Below are positions 8,727 through 18,284 of a stretch of 34,235 bases of DNA, piece after piece. This stretch comes from an uncultured Bacteroides sp. (lineage in GTDB: Bacteria; Bacteroidota; Bacteroidia; Bacteroidales; Bacteroidaceae), in assembly GCA_947074345.1 (NCBI GenBank), contig CAMTPH010000022.1, forward strand, positions 1 through 34,235, written 5' to 3'. How positions within the stretch are numbered: the stretch's first letter is position 1; each line of letters begins with the position of its first letter. Under the pieces are notes generated by a model, which saw only the letters and a program-made list of their open reading frames with translations, had not been told where the DNA came from and did not search any database. Both the position numbers and the translations under genes were made by a program.

Positions 8727-10436
8727 CTAGTTCTTGATCTTAAGGTCGTATTTAATAAACCAATTATCATCAGTAGTCATTAAAGCTCCTTTTATGGCAG
8801 ACCCAGAAATGTATTTCTTTGCTACTTTATCTGCCCATACTTCACGAGCTGAATCTCCAAATTTGCGAGAAGAACGAAGCATTGAATAATAAGTTCTAGC
8901 TTCACCAGCCGATTCAAGCCCTGATTCTACAACCAACAATGAATCAACCATCCAATATGCATATTCAGGTTCAACAATCACATCATTGGTATTTTCATCT
9001 TCACTTAATATCCATTCTCCAACTGCTGAAGCTGCTACTCTACCACGTACGCCTTGGCTGTTCATCTGACTTTCTTTACCTACACACTCATATAGACTGA
9101 TAGGATATCTTTCGAATGGAGGATTAAAGACATTTGTATTCTTATTATACAATGAACCAAAATTCTGTTTTGACGACGACTGACCATTAAGGAACATAAG
9201 AGCCTCTCTATACTTACCTAATCCGGCGCAAGCTTCTGCCAACCACAAATGAATATCAGCTGCCTTGTAATAACATAAAGGAACATCATTACGATAAATA
9301 TAATCTTGTGATGTATGAGCACCCAAGAATTTATAGAAGATAAGTCCTTCTGTACTCTCCTTATAGGACTTGTTGATTCCTCTAAATTTTAAATCTTTAT
9401 CGCCACTCTCTTCCCATCTAACTACTGCCGACTCTGATGGTCGCAAATAGTATTTATTAGGGAATGAGTTTGAGTAGTAGTCAATAATACGATTGGTCTG
9501 ATTGTTTGCATAATCATAAAAAGCGACAGTTATATGATCTTGACGATTGTATGCAGTAGTAGAAAACAACTGAATCCACGAACCTTCATATTTTGATTTG
9601 TTTAATGTGAAACTTGCTTCTGTACTTCCTGATTGGATAATTGACACACAGTTATCCCACACTTTTTGATAATACATTTTATTTTGTTCAGAAGAGTTTT
9701 CTTTCTTGACTTTAAACAAATAACTCTCAGCCAACAGACATTCTGGAGTGGGACAAATTCTATTCCATTCTAAAGATTGAGGAGAGTCGTTCTGACCTGG
9801 ATATAAGGTATTAGACCAACGTATATCACCTCTACCATCAATGCCATTAACACCAACCTCGACTAGTTCAATACATTTATCAATCAATGCATCAAACTTG
9901 AGTAATGGATAATTAGATATGTCTTGATAAGAAGCCAAAGGATTATCGAGATACACAGCCTCTCCATAGATCTTTGCTAACATCAGATAACCCCAAGACT
10001 TAAAACGTAAAGCGCCACCAATCATTCCTTTGTAATCATTATCCGACATGACTGTAGGATATTTTGCTTTGTAATCAAAAACATGACTCAAATAGTCATT
10101 ACAATTCATGATAAGCGCATAAAAGCCTTTAGGATCTGCTAACTCATTGTTAGCAAATGGTTCTTGAAGATCTTTGTAATTGTAAATATCCCACATATAC
10201 GAGGGTGCATTTTCTGTTGGTTCAAGCAAGTCTCCACGCAATCCTTCTAAGAAGAACGATTGGTCTACTACTTGCTGAACAGATGCCGCCAAGCCCATAT
10301 AGCCTGTATATAACTCATAAGATGTTCCAATATAATCTTCTTCAAGTAGCTTATCGTCAGTGTTAGGGTTGAAGAAATCTTGGCAACCACACATAAGCAG
10401 AATTAATGCCGAACAAAATATTATTTTCTTTCTCAT
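8727..10436 (-). CDS. SusD/RagB family surface lipoprotein (second pair)
   Basis: A 569-residue protein. The lipoprotein signal peptide runs to Cys18 (LLMCGC), followed by QDFFNP; the acidic residue just after the Cys fits surface export in this phylum. The SusD fold is indicated by GGALRFKSWGYLMLAKIYGE, a helical TPR-like segment in the N-terminal half. Further support comes from CYYKAADIHLWLAEACAGLG near residue 400 and a C-terminal region ending WFIKYDLK. SusD proteins cap the SusC channel and bind the glycan. It is the last gene of the operon, 12 bases after its SusC partner. The sequence is longer than and clearly different from the other SusD in this operon, so the two pairs probably recognise different ligands. 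Confidence 0.93.
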   Translation of the reverse strand: MRKKIIFCSALILLMCGCQDFFNPNTDDKLLEEDYIGTSYELYTGYMGLAASVQQVVDQSFFLEGLRGDLLEPTENAPSYMWDIYNYKDLQEPFANNELADPKGFYALIMNCNDYLSHVFDYKAKYPTVMSDNDYKGMIGGALRFKSWGYLMLAKIYGEAVYLDNPLASYQDISNYPLLKFDALIDKCIELVEVGVNGIDGRGDIRWSNTLYPGQNDSPQSLEWNRICPTPECLLAESYLFKVKKENSSEQNKMYYQKVWDNCVSIIQSGSTEASFTLNKSKYEGSWIQLFSTTAYNRQDHITVAFYDYANNQTNRIIDYYSNSFPNKYYLRPSESAVVRWEESGDKDLKFRGINKSYKESTEGLIFYKFLGAHTSQDYIYRNDVPLCYYKAADIHLWLAEACAGLGKYREALMFLNGQSSSKQNFGSLYNKNTNVFNPPFERYPISLYECVGKESQMNSQGVRGRVAASAVGEWILSEDENTNDVIVEPEYAYWMVDSLLVVESGLESAGEARTYYSMLRSSRKFGDSAREVWADKVAKKYISGSAIKGALMTTDDNWFIKYDLKIKN

Positions 10437-10448
10437 TGTTTTTCTTTA

Positions 10449-13400
10449 TTAGAATTGTAGTTTAACACCTAGTTTAAATGATATCGGATTTGCTAGTTTA
10501 CCATAATCAAATCCACGCATAGAGTTATCATATGAGTAAGATATTTCAGGGTCTAAACCTAAGTATTTAGTTACTATAAATAGATTTTCTCCAGAAGCAA
10601 AAACGGTTGTTCCACCAAATAAGTTAAAGCTATAACTTAACATAATTTGCTTAAGCTTTAGGTAAGATGCATCTTCTATCCAACGATCAGAGAAACGATT
10701 ATTTTCCATTGGATCACCAAAACTAGCACGAGGAATATCAGTTACTTGTCCATCATGTGTCCAACGTCTGTTTACAGAGACTAGTTGATTACCAAAATCT
10801 GACATCGATTCTAATGAACGTCTTACTGCATTATACATCTTTCCCCCTTTACTGTATCCAAATACAGCAGATAATTCAAATCCTTTATATTGGAAATTAG
10901 TGTAAAAGGTTCCATAATATTTAGGAAATGCACAACCTAATGAGACTTTATCCTTATCATCAATAACTCCATCACCATTTTGGTCAACAAAAGATACATC
11001 TCCTGCACCAAAAGGTAATCCAATAGAGTTTAATAAGGGTTTACCATCTTTTCCGGCTGCAACAGCATCACTCTCTGAAGCAAATACTCCATTTGTTTGA
11101 AAACCATAGAAAGAGTTGATAGGCATATTAACTTGTGATATTAATGATGCTCCATCACTTAAACTAAAGATAATAGGATCTTCTGCTCCAATACCTTTCA
11201 CCTTATTATCATTGGTAGTTATTGTTCCACCAACATACCATTTGATATTTTTATTTTGGATAATACCTAAACGTACGCCCAATTCAACTCCTTGATTTTC
11301 TACCTTTCCAATGTTATCATAAATATAATTATAACCATATACAGAAGATATTGCCACTGGCATAATCATATCTTTGGTGTTGCTCTTATAATAATCGAAT
11401 GTAACAGCAAGACGGTTACTTAGTATTGACAAATCTAAACCTACATCAAATGTTTTAGTCAACTCGGGCTTAATAAATGTATTAGGAACACCTGCTCTCA
11501 CTAATCCGGAGAAGCCCTTGAAAGGTACATTTTGATAATAGTAGTTACCAATATCAGATGTGAATTGACTATTACCTGTGAAAACATATTCGGCTCTTAA
11601 ATTCAACTCATTTATTACATTTACATTCTTCAATAAAGAGTTGCGAATATTCCATGCAGCATTGAATGCTGGATATACTTTGAAACGTGACACATCTTTG
11701 CCTATAGAAGAAGAACCATCTACTGAAAGATTAGTGCCAACAAAAAACTGACTGTTATATCCATATTTCACTGATAGGTTGTAATTCATCCAATTCCACT
11801 TATTAATGTAACCTAGATAATTACGACTAATTGAGGGTACATTATTTAATGTTTTATAGAAGTCGTTTGCTGTATTATAACCAGTACCGGCATTGTAGTT
11901 TGTATGATTTAAAGCAATCTGACCTCCTATTATCGCATTGATATTATGCACATTATTGAATGATTTATCGTAAGCCAAGTTTAATGCATAATATGTATTT
12001 AACGTAGTTCCTTCAGCAGAACGCACGGTATTGTTGGCCAATAAATCATTTAGTGGCATTACTGTCTTTTTACTTACACCTGGAATAAAAATATCCTCTT
12101 GACTTAAACGATAGTTTAAACCGAATATAGCTCTTAGTTTAAGGTTATTGAGTATTTGGTATTGCAACCCTGCATTCAATAAGATATCATATGCATGCAT
12201 TTTCATCTCAACATCTTTAACTACAGAAGAAGGATTGCTGACACTATTATTGACAATCAGGTTATTGTCTTCATCTCTAATAGAAGCAAAATCAGGCAAT
12301 GTGTTATTCTCGTCATCTTTTTCGTATGGCGAAAACAATGGCCCTTTTCTGAAAGCTGCTAGAAGTGGATTAGTTTCAAGAACCATTCCTTGTTCTATGT
12401 TCTTGTTATTGGTATAAGCAAAAGAGATAGTAGTAAATAATGTAACTACTTTACTTAAATTTACATCGGCATTCATTCTTGCGTAATACTTAGACGCATC
12501 GGTATTTTTTATAATCCCTTGATGGTTTCGTACTCCTAAAGAGAAATCGTATTTTGCAATAGCATCTCCTCCCTTTATCTTTAAAACATTATCGGTAATA
12601 AATGCAGTACGATAGATTTCATCTTGCCAATCTGTCGAATTATTATATAAGAAGTTATAATAGTAATTTGGATCATCCTTTAAATATGGAAAGGCAGCCA
12701 AAGCGTCTGACATATCTTTGTATTTGGTCAAGGCAACATTTCCAACTAAAGATTTATAATCATCAACACCTAGAAGAGGTAGTTTCTTATCACGAATAGC
12801 AACTCCATATTGCCCAATGAATTCGACCTTTGTATCTAGATTCACAGCCTTATCTGTTTCTATTAATATGACTCCATTAGAACCCATTGATCCATACAAT
12901 GCTGCTTCGCTACCCTTAAGTATCGTAATATTCTCTATATCTTTGATGTTTAAGATTTCAAAAATGTTAGATGAAAATCCGCCAATTACACCCGACTCGT
13001 TCAAGTCTGGTAAATAAGGAATACCATTAACAACAATCAATGGAGTATTATTAGCTTTCACGGTATTAACACCACGAATATTGAAATAATAACCCTCAGT
13101 AGGCTGTCCACTCTTGCTTATCAATTCTACACCAGGTAGAGCAGCAAATCCTTGAGCTACATCATCTAAATTTAGTGCTATATCGTTTTTTGATACAGAA
13201 TTAACGTTAGTGCTTTTTCCATCCAATGATTTTGTTCCTTGATTGGGTACAACAACTTTATCAGAATAGCCTACGAAATCATCTGGTATAAGGACAATTC
13301 TAATACTAGAACGATTGGCTACCGGTTCTTTCTTTATATAAAAACCTGGACACCAAATATTCAAAGTCGACTTACTTGAGATATTATTAATGGTAAAATG

Positions 13401-13586
13401 TCCATTCTCATCACTTTGTATTATCTCATCTCCATTATCAAAAGTGATTACTGCGTTGGATACAGGTTCATCTCCATAAGAACTTACAATTGTTCCTTTA
13501 ATATCAATCTTACCATTTTGCGCATTAATGTTTATGTATCCACTAATTATAATGAAAATAATCAATATATATTTATACTTATTCAT
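10449..13586 (-). CDS. SusC/RagA family TonB-linked outer membrane protein (second pair)
   Basis: A 1045-residue protein. The signal peptide ends at about NINAQ (residue 23). Residues 26-100 form a CarboxypepD regulatory-like domain. The plug follows at about 130-245 (LPGVELISKSG, FNIRGVNT, LIVVNGIPYLPD, ITILKGSEAALYGSMGSNGV). The remainder is a beta barrel ending in KLGVKLQF. It imports oligosaccharides through the outer membrane with the SusD encoded 12 bases downstream. A DQNGDGVIDDKDK loop resembles the Ca-type motif often seen in SusC barrels. The N-terminal extension and TonB-box region (SDKVVVPNQG) differ from the other SusC here. The substrate is inferred as a pectin fragment from context only. 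Confidence 0.94.
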   Translation of the reverse strand: MNKYKYILIIFIIISGYININAQNGKIDIKGTIVSSYGDEPVSNAVITFDNGDEIIQSDENGHFTINNISSKSTLNIWCPGFYIKKEPVANRSSIRIVLIPDDFVGYSDKVVVPNQGTKSLDGKSTNVNSVSKNDIALNLDDVAQGFAALPGVELISKSGQPTEGYYFNIRGVNTVKANNTPLIVVNGIPYLPDLNESGVIGGFSSNIFEILNIKDIENITILKGSEAALYGSMGSNGVILIETDKAVNLDTKVEFIGQYGVAIRDKKLPLLGVDDYKSLVGNVALTKYKDMSDALAAFPYLKDDPNYYYNFLYNNSTDWQDEIYRTAFITDNVLKIKGGDAIAKYDFSLGVRNHQGIIKNTDASKYYARMNADVNLSKVVTLFTTISFAYTNNKNIEQGMVLETNPLLAAFRKGPLFSPYEKDDENNTLPDFASIRDEDNNLIVNNSVSNPSSVVKDVEMKMHAYDILLNAGLQYQILNNLKLRAIFGLNYRLSQEDIFIPGVSKKTVMPLNDLLANNTVRSAEGTTLNTYYALNLAYDKSFNNVHNINAIIGGQIALNHTNYNAGTGYNTANDFYKTLNNVPSISRNYLGYINKWNWMNYNLSVKYGYNSQFFVGTNLSVDGSSSIGKDVSRFKVYPAFNAAWNIRNSLLKNVNVINELNLRAEYVFTGNSQFTSDIGNYYYQNVPFKGFSGLVRAGVPNTFIKPELTKTFDVGLDLSILSNRLAVTFDYYKSNTKDMIMPVAISSVYGYNYIYDNIGKVENQGVELGVRLGIIQNKNIKWYVGGTITTNDNKVKGIGAEDPIIFSLSDGASLISQVNMPINSFYGFQTNGVFASESDAVAAGKDGKPLLNSIGLPFGAGDVSFVDQNGDGVIDDKDKVSLGCAFPKYYGTFYTNFQYKGFELSAVFGYSKGGKMYNAVRRSLESMSDFGNQLVSVNRRWTHDGQVTDIPRASFGDPMENNRFSDRWIEDASYLKLKQIMLSYSFNLFGGTTVFASGENLFIVTKYLGLDPEISYSYDNSMRGFDYGKLANPISFKLGVKLQF

Positions 13587-13603
13587 TGTTTCAGATCTTA
13601 AGA

Positions 13604-15223
13604 TTAATAATTGCTAGAAGAGGGTTTCAAGCACCAATGATAAATTCTTAGCCTTTTGCTATCTCCTTTATAATATGCAACTCGTATTCTAAATGAGCTC
13701 ATTCCTTCGCCCTCTACTTTTACTGTTCCAACTAGCCCGCCGAGGCCATCCCATTTTACGACTTTATCACCATATAAATCATTTGTAGTTTCATTGACAC
13801 GGTCAAAGTTCCAAGGATTAGAGTTGACGATGGATAAATTAGATCCTATCAACTTCAAGTTTTCGGGTGCCGAAGAAGATTCACCATCTGTATTCCCATC
13901 AAAATAGACATTAATATATGGATGACCTTGACTATGAAATCCCATATACAAATCGTATTCACCGACAGGAACAGTCATAACTCGTGATTTATAGTTGTTG
14001 TTTGCATCAGTATAGCGTTCCAAAGGAGGAAACTCTACCCAAAACTCATTGGAATCTTCATCACCCGTCAAATCTAGAATATAGTAGTTTGGTAATATTT
14101 CGGGTTTTGGCGTTGCTGAATCCATAAATATACTAATCTTAGTAGTATTCATGAAGGTATAATATTGCTTCTGTTGCTCTTCAGTCAAGTATTCATAGTA
14201 ATGCACTAAAGACTTGATTCTTGTAAGGATATAGTTGGTAGGAATTTTTACATCCGAAATCTTATACATTAAACCATTACTCAACTCTTCTAGAGAGTTG
14301 ATATCAATCTTCTGTATAGTTGGACGCCATATTCGACCAAACGATGATTTGATATCTAAGTCACCAAAGCTTGTTAACTCGCCATTATAAAAAGCGGCCT
14401 CTTTAATCCATGTCATCGCTAAAGAAGAGTCATTAGCCGTAACAACCTTACCCATTGCCTTGTATTGATTAGTAAGTTTTTCAAAACAGTCTTGAAGGGT
14501 TTCATTATTGGGCAAAAACAAAGTGAACTGTTTAAACTCTGAATTGAATTGTGCTTTTTCAAACAAAGGATTATATACGTAGAACACTGAGTCATAAACC
14601 GTATTACCTGTTATATCTACCCCTATTGGTGTAGAGTTAACCTTATCAAATAACATTATATTGTTTTTAATGATTGAATCTCTAAACATAGAGTAATCAT
14701 CGGGAAGATTTACAATATAGTCGAACATATTCACTTTCGATTTCAATAATCGATCGATAACATGTACCACCGCATTCTTTAACTTATAGCTATGTACCAC
14801 TTTTGATTTATTGACATATACATCGCCTCCTTGATGATTTATTTGTAGATAAACACCATTTAAGCTTGGTATACGTAAACCACTTTTAAGGTCGCTATAT
14901 AAGAATGGTAAATAATTCATGTGATATTTAATACGAACCGTATCATTGGGGATTATATCAGAATTATCCATTCCTTCATTATCAACAACCCAGATAGTCA
15001 TTTGCTGATCTTTTTCTAACTCAACATCTAAACCACAAGACTCTATCTCTTGATAGAATTTACTGAATTCAGGTGTATTCTTAAAGAATGTTTTAACATC
15101 TTCATTGCTTTCTGTTTCACTCACAGTTGTGTTAGTGTTATAGTATTCATCCCAACGGCTGTTACAACTTGCCAGTAGAAGAATTAAGAATACCAAACTG
15201 AAATATATTTTATATGTATTCAT
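13604..15223 (-). CDS. Fasciclin (FAS1) domain lipoprotein with C-terminal beta-sandwich-like domain
   Basis: A 539-residue protein, started at MNTYKIYF. The frame also opens at 15256, but that start overlaps the preceding gene and adds residues before the signal. The lipobox is LASC with Cys20, followed by NSRWDEYY, a start common to Bacteroidetes FAS1 lipoproteins. Two FAS1-like modules follow, about residues 35-160 (TIWVVDNEG ... AVVHVIDRLL) and 170-345 (FTLFLPNNETLQ ... GLMYKISDVKIP). A non-FAS1 region of about 170 residues follows, with DLYMGFHSQGHPYINVYFDG and a final RLRIYHWCLKP. The role is probably surface glycan binding or cell-surface interaction. Adjacent to a similar protein, it lies 17 bases before the second SusC. 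Function is an inference from position. Confidence 0.82.
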   Translation of the reverse strand: MNTYKIYFSLVFLILLLASCNSRWDEYYNTNTTVSETESNEDVKTFFKNTPEFSKFYQEIESCGLDVELEKDQQMTIWVVDNEGMDNSDIIPNDTVRIKYHMNYLPFLYSDLKSGLRIPSLNGVYLQINHQGGDVYVNKSKVVHSYKLKNAVVHVIDRLLKSKVNMFDYIVNLPDDYSMFRDSIIKNNIMLFDKVNSTPIGVDITGNTVYDSVFYVYNPLFEKAQFNSEFKQFTLFLPNNETLQDCFEKLTNQYKAMGKVVTANDSSLAMTWIKEAAFYNGELTSFGDLDIKSSFGRIWRPTIQKIDINSLEELSNGLMYKISDVKIPTNYILTRIKSLVHYYEYLTEEQQKQYYTFMNTTKISIFMDSATPKPEILPNYYILDLTGDEDSNEFWVEFPPLERYTDANNNYKSRVMTVPVGEYDLYMGFHSQGHPYINVYFDGNTDGESSSAPENLKLIGSNLSIVNSNPWNFDRVNETTNDLYGDKVVKWDGLGGLVGTVKVEGEGMSSFRIRVAYYKGDSKRLRIYHWCLKPSSSNY

Positions 15224-15228
15224 AGTAA

Positions 15229-16773
15229 TTATTTTATCGGTTGAAATATCAAACAATCTAAATAACTGGCAATATCATCACCTGCCAAGAAGCGAACAGT
15301 GTGAGATGTTGATTCCAAGAATTCTATTTCGCCTATATCTACAGTTTCATAGGTACTTTTGGAAGTAGATAAACCAACAGTATTGACTTGGACTCCGACA
15401 TAATCTCCGTCAATAATAACTGACCATTTTCCCGATTTGTCTTTTGCTGCATAATTATAATGAGCTAAGGATATTTTGTATTTTCCAGCTACAATCATAG
15501 GTGTTTCCATTTCTATCCATCCATATTTCTTTAACGATAAGTATAGACAATCGTAGTTAACACACTTATATGCTACTTCATTCTTATTTGCTAAATAGTA
15601 AGAGTATGATGAGTTAGAGCTTTTATATGAAGCTGGAGTGTAAAGACCAATCTCTTCGATATATGTTGATGATTGATTGGCTAATTGATATTTACTACAA
15701 AGTGTTGCTACTTCTGGATAATCAGACATATCCCATTTTACAGTAGCAGCAGAAGGTATCATTATTTCCATCAAATTATCAATAACATGTATTACACCAT
15801 TTTTGCAGTTTATGTTTTTCTCTATAACACTTATTCCTGTATTATTAGATTTATCATAATTCAAATAAAACTCATCATCAACCAACGAACAACTAATTAA
15901 TGAGTTCTTTGCATACATCGGAATATTCTTAGATTTTGAATTGTCTATATCTGCATTCAAAACCGAGTAAGAATAAGCAGCATTCGCTATATGATATGCA
16001 ATGTAACTGTTTACCTTATTATTAGGATCTTTATAATTGTCATTGCTTTCTCCTAAATATGTGGCCAAAGAATGAACATCAGTAATGTTGTTTATTTGGA
16101 AGATAGAGTTTGATATCGCAAATAGAGTATATCGAGATTTAGCTCCCATATTAAATAAACTCGACAAGATTGTATCATAACCCGTTAATTCAATAAAACT
16201 TTTCATTAAAGAGAAATCACTACTTAAATTGTCCATTATAGTACCGTTAACAGGTGTAAGCACAGCATCAAGTGTATGAATCACAGCATTGGTAGCTTTT
16301 ATATTAAAACTCTTAATACGCGCTTCATTATTTATATACATTGCATCAAATCCACCCTCACGAATATCGAGACTTAAATAATCTCCACTAGCTGTTGAGT
16401 CTGGAAACATTCCATCAGAGAAGTCAGAAGTAGTGTATTTATTATCTGCAATCAAATGATAACGTACAAGATTAACTCCTTCTTCTTGATTAATTTCAGA
16501 TATAGAAGAGATGTTTCTTTTCGTCATAAACTCAGCCATTGCATCATTGTCAGGTACAAAACAGGTATACTCTTTATCAAGATTCAACGTATTAAATAAA
16601 CCTGTATGATATAATAGTTCTACCCATGAAGAGTAGTGCTCTGAATTTGATTCTAGTAAATTAGCAGCGGGCATTTTATCAGCCTCTTTAAATACATCAT
16701 TATTATATGGGTCTGAACACGCTCCGCCTAAAATACAGAATATTAAAATTAAAAATAAATGTTTCATATCCAT
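15229..16773 (-). CDS. Fasciclin (FAS1) domain lipoprotein with C-terminal CBM-like domain
   Basis: A 514-residue protein; an ATG six bases later (16767) is an equally good start. The lipoprotein signal is LGGAC with Cys19, followed by SDPY. FAS1 module 1 is about residues 35-175 (YTCFVPDNDAMAEF, LVRYHLIAD, AVIHTLDAVLTP). Module 2 is about 180-340 (YTLFAISNS, YIAYHIANA, GVIHVIDNLMEI). The final 110 residues look like a carbohydrate-binding jelly roll: WIEMETPMIVAGKYKISLAH, WSVIIDGDYVG, HTVRFLAGD and DCLIFQPI. It sits between the first SusD (6 bases) and another FAS1 lipoprotein (5 bases). It is likely a surface glycan-binding protein of the operon. The C-terminal family assignment is not certain. 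Confidence 0.82.
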   Translation of the reverse strand: MDMKHLFLILIFCILGGACSDPYNNDVFKEADKMPAANLLESNSEHYSSWVELLYHTGLFNTLNLDKEYTCFVPDNDAMAEFMTKRNISSISEINQEEGVNLVRYHLIADNKYTTSDFSDGMFPDSTASGDYLSLDIREGGFDAMYINNEARIKSFNIKATNAVIHTLDAVLTPVNGTIMDNLSSDFSLMKSFIELTGYDTILSSLFNMGAKSRYTLFAISNSIFQINNITDVHSLATYLGESNDNYKDPNNKVNSYIAYHIANAAYSYSVLNADIDNSKSKNIPMYAKNSLISCSLVDDEFYLNYDKSNNTGISVIEKNINCKNGVIHVIDNLMEIMIPSAATVKWDMSDYPEVATLCSKYQLANQSSTYIEEIGLYTPASYKSSNSSYSYYLANKNEVAYKCVNYDCLYLSLKKYGWIEMETPMIVAGKYKISLAHYNYAAKDKSGKWSVIIDGDYVGVQVNTVGLSTSKSTYETVDIGEIEFLESTSHTVRFLAGDDIASYLDCLIFQPIK

Positions 16774-16779
16774 ATATAT

Positions 16780-18273
16780 TTAGTTACTAATACTTTGGTA
16801 ATATTCATTTTGCACAAGCAAAGGATTTTTTTGCAATTCACTTTCTGAAAAAGGTAAAAACCATGAACCTTCATTTGTTAAGGTAGCTCTACCTAAAGAT
16901 TGTTGAGCACCACCAACAGCTTTAAGTGCTTGCTCGATAAAAAGCAACTTATATTGGCTATCTAATCCTTGTTCACTTCTTAAACCTATACGTAATAGAT
17001 CAAACCAGTTTTTACCTTCAGCAAAGAATTCTTTCTGTTTTTCTTCCAACAATAACCTTATCATATCTAAACTATTGTCGGCAACGTTTTTTCCTTCAAC
17101 TCCGGCACGTTCTCTAATTAAGTCAATTAAAGAAATTGCTTCATCAAAGTTGGAGGCTCCACCTTTCATAATTAAAGACTCAGCTTTCATATAATAAATG
17201 TCCGCTAATCTATATAGAATGTAGTTTTGATCATTCTCTGAGGCTACTCTTGCAGTAACATTATCAACACCCAAATACTTCCATACATATCCGGAACTGT
17301 TTATAGAGTATCCCAATCCACGTTTATCGTTTAGTTCATTATCAAAGAGTGATGTTAAATATTCTGATGCTACATAATACCCATCACTTGAACTCTTAAA
17401 CCATGTTAGAAAACTATTTGTCTGTGATTTTGGATTACTATATTGAACCTCGAATAGACTTTCATTGCTATTCCCTGGAAAGTAGTTTACAAATCCATTT
17501 TTGATTAATCCGACTCTTCCTGAATTGATTACCGCATCACAGTGTTTAATACATGCATCATAGTCACCTAACCATAAATAAATATCTGCCAAAAGAGCAT
17601 GTATACTCCATTTTGTAGCTCTTCCTTTTGTATTAATTGGGTTATCGTTATCTACTTCTGGGAAAAACTCTTTAGCGTTAATTATGTACGTTTCTAGGTC
17701 TTCAATGCAAGACTTCAAAATAACAACACCATCTTCTTTAGCCATAACATAAGGAGCACTATCATCAACATAAGGCAAAACAACGAAGGGCACATCCTTA
17801 AATGTTCTTACCAAATAGAAGTATAATAGAGAACGTTGGAAATATGCCTCGGCCATAAAAGAATTACAGATATTCTCATTAAAAGATGGATCGCGTGATA
17901 CGACATCGGGAGCATATTTAATAACAGCATTTGCGACTGCGATTACATCATAAGCTTTTCCATATTCACAAAGATCATTATCAGGAAGGATATCAATTGC
18001 ACGGAGCTTTCTTGCAGCTTTCTGCAATGAAGAACCCGACGACGATAAATAACTAATACCATTACCTCTTGCTTCTCCCCATAAGAAGAGTGTTTCTACA
18101 CTACTTCTTACGTTGATATATCCGGCTGCTAGTACTGCTTCAACATCTTGCTTTGTTTTCCAGAAATCATAGCTACTCTGGTTATTCTCGGGAAGTACTG
18201 TAAGATAATCTTTACATGAACCAAATAAGAAAATACTTATACAAGCAAAAATATAATAATAAATTTTCTTCAT
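16780..18273 (-). CDS. SusD/RagB family surface lipoprotein (first pair)
   Basis: A 497-residue protein. The lipoprotein signal ends at Cys20 (FGSC), followed by KDYL, close to the surface-export signal of Bacteroidetes lipoproteins. SusD features include LPENNQSSYDFWKTKQDVEA at the N-terminus and AEAYFQRSLLYFYLVRTFKD. Others are KWSIHALLADIYLWLGDYD and the C-terminal signature LEEKQKEFFAEGKNWFDLLR, with LYRLADIYYMKAESLI before it. It binds glycan at the cell surface and caps SusC. It lies 11 bases after its SusC partner and is followed by two FAS1 lipoprotein genes. This is the more canonical of the two SusD proteins here. Confidence 0.95.
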   Translation of the reverse strand: MKKIYYYIFACISIFLFGSCKDYLTVLPENNQSSYDFWKTKQDVEAVLAAGYINVRSSVETLFLWGEARGNGISYLSSSGSSLQKAARKLRAIDILPDNDLCEYGKAYDVIAVANAVIKYAPDVVSRDPSFNENICNSFMAEAYFQRSLLYFYLVRTFKDVPFVVLPYVDDSAPYVMAKEDGVVILKSCIEDLETYIINAKEFFPEVDNDNPINTKGRATKWSIHALLADIYLWLGDYDACIKHCDAVINSGRVGLIKNGFVNYFPGNSNESLFEVQYSNPKSQTNSFLTWFKSSSDGYYVASEYLTSLFDNELNDKRGLGYSINSSGYVWKYLGVDNVTARVASENDQNYILYRLADIYYMKAESLIMKGGASNFDEAISLIDLIRERAGVEGKNVADNSLDMIRLLLEEKQKEFFAEGKNWFDLLRIGLRSEQGLDSQYKLLFIEQALKAVGGAQQSLGRATLTNEGSWFLPFSESELQKNPLLVQNEYYQSISN

Positions 18274-18284
18274 TTTAATCGGTT

